From positions 5,531,001-5,595,000 of the forward strand of contig NC_015703.1 in the NCBI RefSeq assembly GCF_000218895.1: a stretch of 64,000 nucleotides of DNA, written 5' to 3'. The position numbers and the translations under genes were made by a program. This stretch comes from Runella slithyformis DSM 19594 (GTDB lineage Bacteria; Bacteroidota; Bacteroidia; Cytophagales; Spirosomataceae). Position 1 is the stretch's first letter, and every line of letters starts with the position of its first letter. Shown here piece after piece: positions 62,586-64,000 of this stretch. Below the pieces are notes generated by a model. It did not search any database. It saw only the letters and a program-made list of their open reading frames with translations, and was not told the origin of the DNA.

Positions 62586-63422
62586 ATGAGCACAAAAGAT
62601 GTAATGATATGGCGGTACAATCGGGCCGGGACCCATTACGTGGCCGATACCGTTGTGATGGAAGAACCGCTGGAAATCCGCATCCGATTTAAAGATAATG
62701 CCGAAAAATGGGTCGAACGGCCGCTGTCGATCACCATGCGAACCCCCGGCGATGACCCCGAACTTGCCATCGGCTTTCTGTTTACGGAAGGGATGCTGAG
62801 GCCGGAGCAATTGGACAAAGTGACGATGGGACTCGAAAATACCGTCACGGTTCACGTTAAACCCGACACCAACCCCGAATTGGAGAAAATGCAGCGCAAC
62901 TTTTACGCTACGTCGAGTTGCGGTGTTTGCGGAAAATCCTCCCTGGATGCGTTGGGGTATACCTACGGAAACCTGCATTTTGCGGAGGAGCTACCCCCTT
63001 TATCACCCGAACTGATCACTTCATTGCCCCAAGCACTGACCGACCGACAAACGATCTTTGACGAAACAGGCGGCATCCACGCTGCCGGGCTGTTTGATTG
63101 GGAAGCAAATCTTATCCTTGCGGCCGAAGATGTGGGCCGGCACAATGCCGTGGATAAAATAGCGGGCAAAGCCCTGAGAAATCAACAAGCGTCTTTGGAC
63201 CGCCACATTTTAGTATTAAGCGGACGGGCCTGTTTTGAGTTGTTGCACAAAGCATTGGCTTTAAACATACCGGTTGTGGTAGCCGTTGGAGCACCGTCGA
63301 GTCTGGCCATTGAAACGGCCGAACGTTTTGGCCAAACTCTCATCGGTTTTACGCGCGAGGGCCGCTTTAATGTGTATTCGGGAATGAACCGAATTCATTC
63401 CTCACACCTTTCCAAGATATAA
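62586..63422 (+). CDS. fdhD: Formate dehydrogenase accessory sulfurtransferase
   Basis: 278 residues. FdhD transfers sulfur from IscS to the molybdenum cofactor to activate formate dehydrogenase-type enzymes. The CxxC sulfur-carrier motif is in SSCGVCGKSSL (about residues 113-116), with PGDDPELAIGFLFTEGM and AAEDVGRHNAVDKI as conserved blocks. It lies 75 bases after the IS4 element. No formate dehydrogenase gene is seen in the window. Confidence 0.95.
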   Translation: MSTKDVMIWRYNRAGTHYVADTVVMEEPLEIRIRFKDNAEKWVERPLSITMRTPGDDPELAIGFLFTEGMLRPEQLDKVTMGLENTVTVHVKPDTNPELEKMQRNFYATSSCGVCGKSSLDALGYTYGNLHFAEELPPLSPELITSLPQALTDRQTIFDETGGIHAAGLFDWEANLILAAEDVGRHNAVDKIAGKALRNQQASLDRHILVLSGRACFELLHKALALNIPVVVAVGAPSSLAIETAERFGQTLIGFTREGRFNVYSGMNRIHSSHLSKI

Positions 63423-63467
63423 TACTTGGAAGAGTGCGCCGTCACTTCACCCCTGCCTGATTTTTAT

Positions 63468-63557
63468 TTCGCCCCCGTTTTTTTACGCTTCGCCCCCGTT
63501 GCGATTTCTAAGCCGATTTGTTTGTGTGAATTTTGAAACGAAAACAAACACAAACAA
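63468..63557. repeat. Short repeats upstream of the last gene
   Basis: TTCGCCCCCGTT is present twice (63468-63479, 63489-63500). A 10-base inverted repeat, TTGTTTGTGT (63518-63527) and ACACAAACAA (63548-63557), could form a hairpin ending just before the start codon at 63561, possibly hiding it. Confidence 0.5.
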
Positions 63558-63560
63558 GTC

Positions 63561-64000
63561 ATGAAAACAACTATTCTTTCTCTTTTAACGGTCATCAGCC
63601 TATTAACAGCCTTTTTACAACCTACGGATTTGCGCGCTCAGTCGTCCGCTACGCAGACCGTTCGCGGTAAGATTACGGATGCCGCTTCCAAATCCCCTGT
63701 GGTGGGCGCTACCGTGGTAGTGGCCGGCAGCACGCCCCTCAACGGCACCACCACCGATGCCGACGGCAATTTTCGTTTATCCGGCGTAGCTACGGGACGT
63801 ATTGCGTTGAAAATCACCTTTATTGGCTACGAAGACATTTTTGCCAAAGACATAATTGTCAATGCGGGCAAGGAAGTGGTGCTTGACTTTCCGATGACGG
63901 AGAGTCTTACAAAGCTCAATGAAGTAACCGTCAGCTACAAACGCAGTGAAGACAACAAGGTAGCCAACAACGAAATGGCCACCGTGAGCGCGCGGCCCTT
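63561..64000 (+). CDS. CarboxypepD_reg/TonB-dependent outer membrane protein, 5' part (runs off window)
   Basis: 146 codons to the window edge. A signal peptide (ILSLLTVISLLTAFL) ends near DLRAQSS. A carboxypeptidase-regulatory-like beta sandwich follows: VRGKITDAASKSPVVGATVVV, TTDADGNFRLSGV and IGYEDIF. The final residues (LNEVTVSYKRSEDNKVANNE) begin the plug domain of a TonB-dependent receptor. The rest is outside the window. Confidence 0.85.
   Translation, partial: MKTTILSLLTVISLLTAFLQPTDLRAQSSATQTVRGKITDAASKSPVVGATVVVAGSTPLNGTTTDADGNFRLSGVATGRIALKITFIGYEDIFAKDIIVNAGKEVVLDFPMTESLTKLNEVTVSYKRSEDNKVANNEMATVSARP

Overview
The window looks like a chromosomal segment of a Bacteroidota bacterium, most likely order Cytophagales (Spirosomaceae/Runella-like). 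This is inferred from gene content: the ftsX-DUF3098-uppP-truB-ribF block, a TldD/TldE-DUF4159-MoxR-DUF58-BatA block, large CarboxypepD_reg/TonB-dependent outer membrane proteins, DUF1080 and GMC/gluconate-2-dehydrogenase-subunit-3 proteins. Weak or absent Shine-Dalgarno sequences and TAnnTTTG-type promoter boxes agree. No rRNA, tRNA or CRISPR array was seen. Species cannot be fixed from the sequence alone.

Layout. 1-3226 (minus): first codons of a thioredoxin, a lipoprotein beta-lactamase-like serine hydrolase, miaA, and a protein resembling phage homing-endonuclease C-termini that overlaps miaA by ATGA. 3349-6423 (plus): an SDR / ROK kinase / SIS sugar-isomerase operon plus a GNAT acetyltransferase, then a stand-alone core-MetE protein (6599-7627). 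7746-17875 (minus): tldD, tldE, DUF4159, MoxR, DUF58, BatA-like and DUF4175-like genes, interrupted by a broken IS200/RAYT-type transposase in a nest of palindromic repeats and by the tail of an extra tldE-like gene. 18039-19599 (minus): a MobA-like nucleotidyltransferase and truA. 19735-24509 (plus): two PPIC-type foldases and a second MoxR ATPase; then maeB. 27092-30758 (minus): ribF, truB, uppP, DUF3098, ftsX, a housekeeping block. 30992-34690: a GMC dehydrogenase with its Tat-exported small subunit (minus) and a PQQ-type sugar dehydrogenase (plus). 35015-35464: a cold-shock-domain protein with a structured leader.

35465-37640 is a gene-poor scrapyard with a transposase tail, hairpins and unassigned fragments. 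37641-40939 holds small genes, including a HipA-like kinase/DUF3037 pair. 40944-45991 (minus) holds a DoxX-like membrane protein, a heavily decayed DUF1800 gene, and an alcohol dehydrogenase with an organophosphate-type transporter. 46197-50875 (minus): a GDSL hydrolase and a 1284-residue two-SWIM SNF2 helicase. 50959-58128 holds exported and envelope proteins (beta-barrel candidate, DUF1080, DUF6454-like, MpaB-type oxygenase with DUF2809, TonB-type receptor). 58469-61482 (plus): a TRIC channel, a bile-acid-type symporter and a glycerolipid acyltransferase. 61544-62511 is a deleted IS4-family element with long terminal inverted repeats. fdhD and the start of another CarboxypepD_reg protein end the window.

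Best candidates for under-described biology: the TldD/E-DUF4159-MoxR-DUF58-BatA-DUF4175 operon, the HipA-like kinase/DUF3037 pair, the phage-nuclease-like protein coupled to miaA, and the RAYT with its cloverleaf repeats. Each family is already known in outline; the mechanisms are not. No wholly new system could be demonstrated from sequence reading alone.
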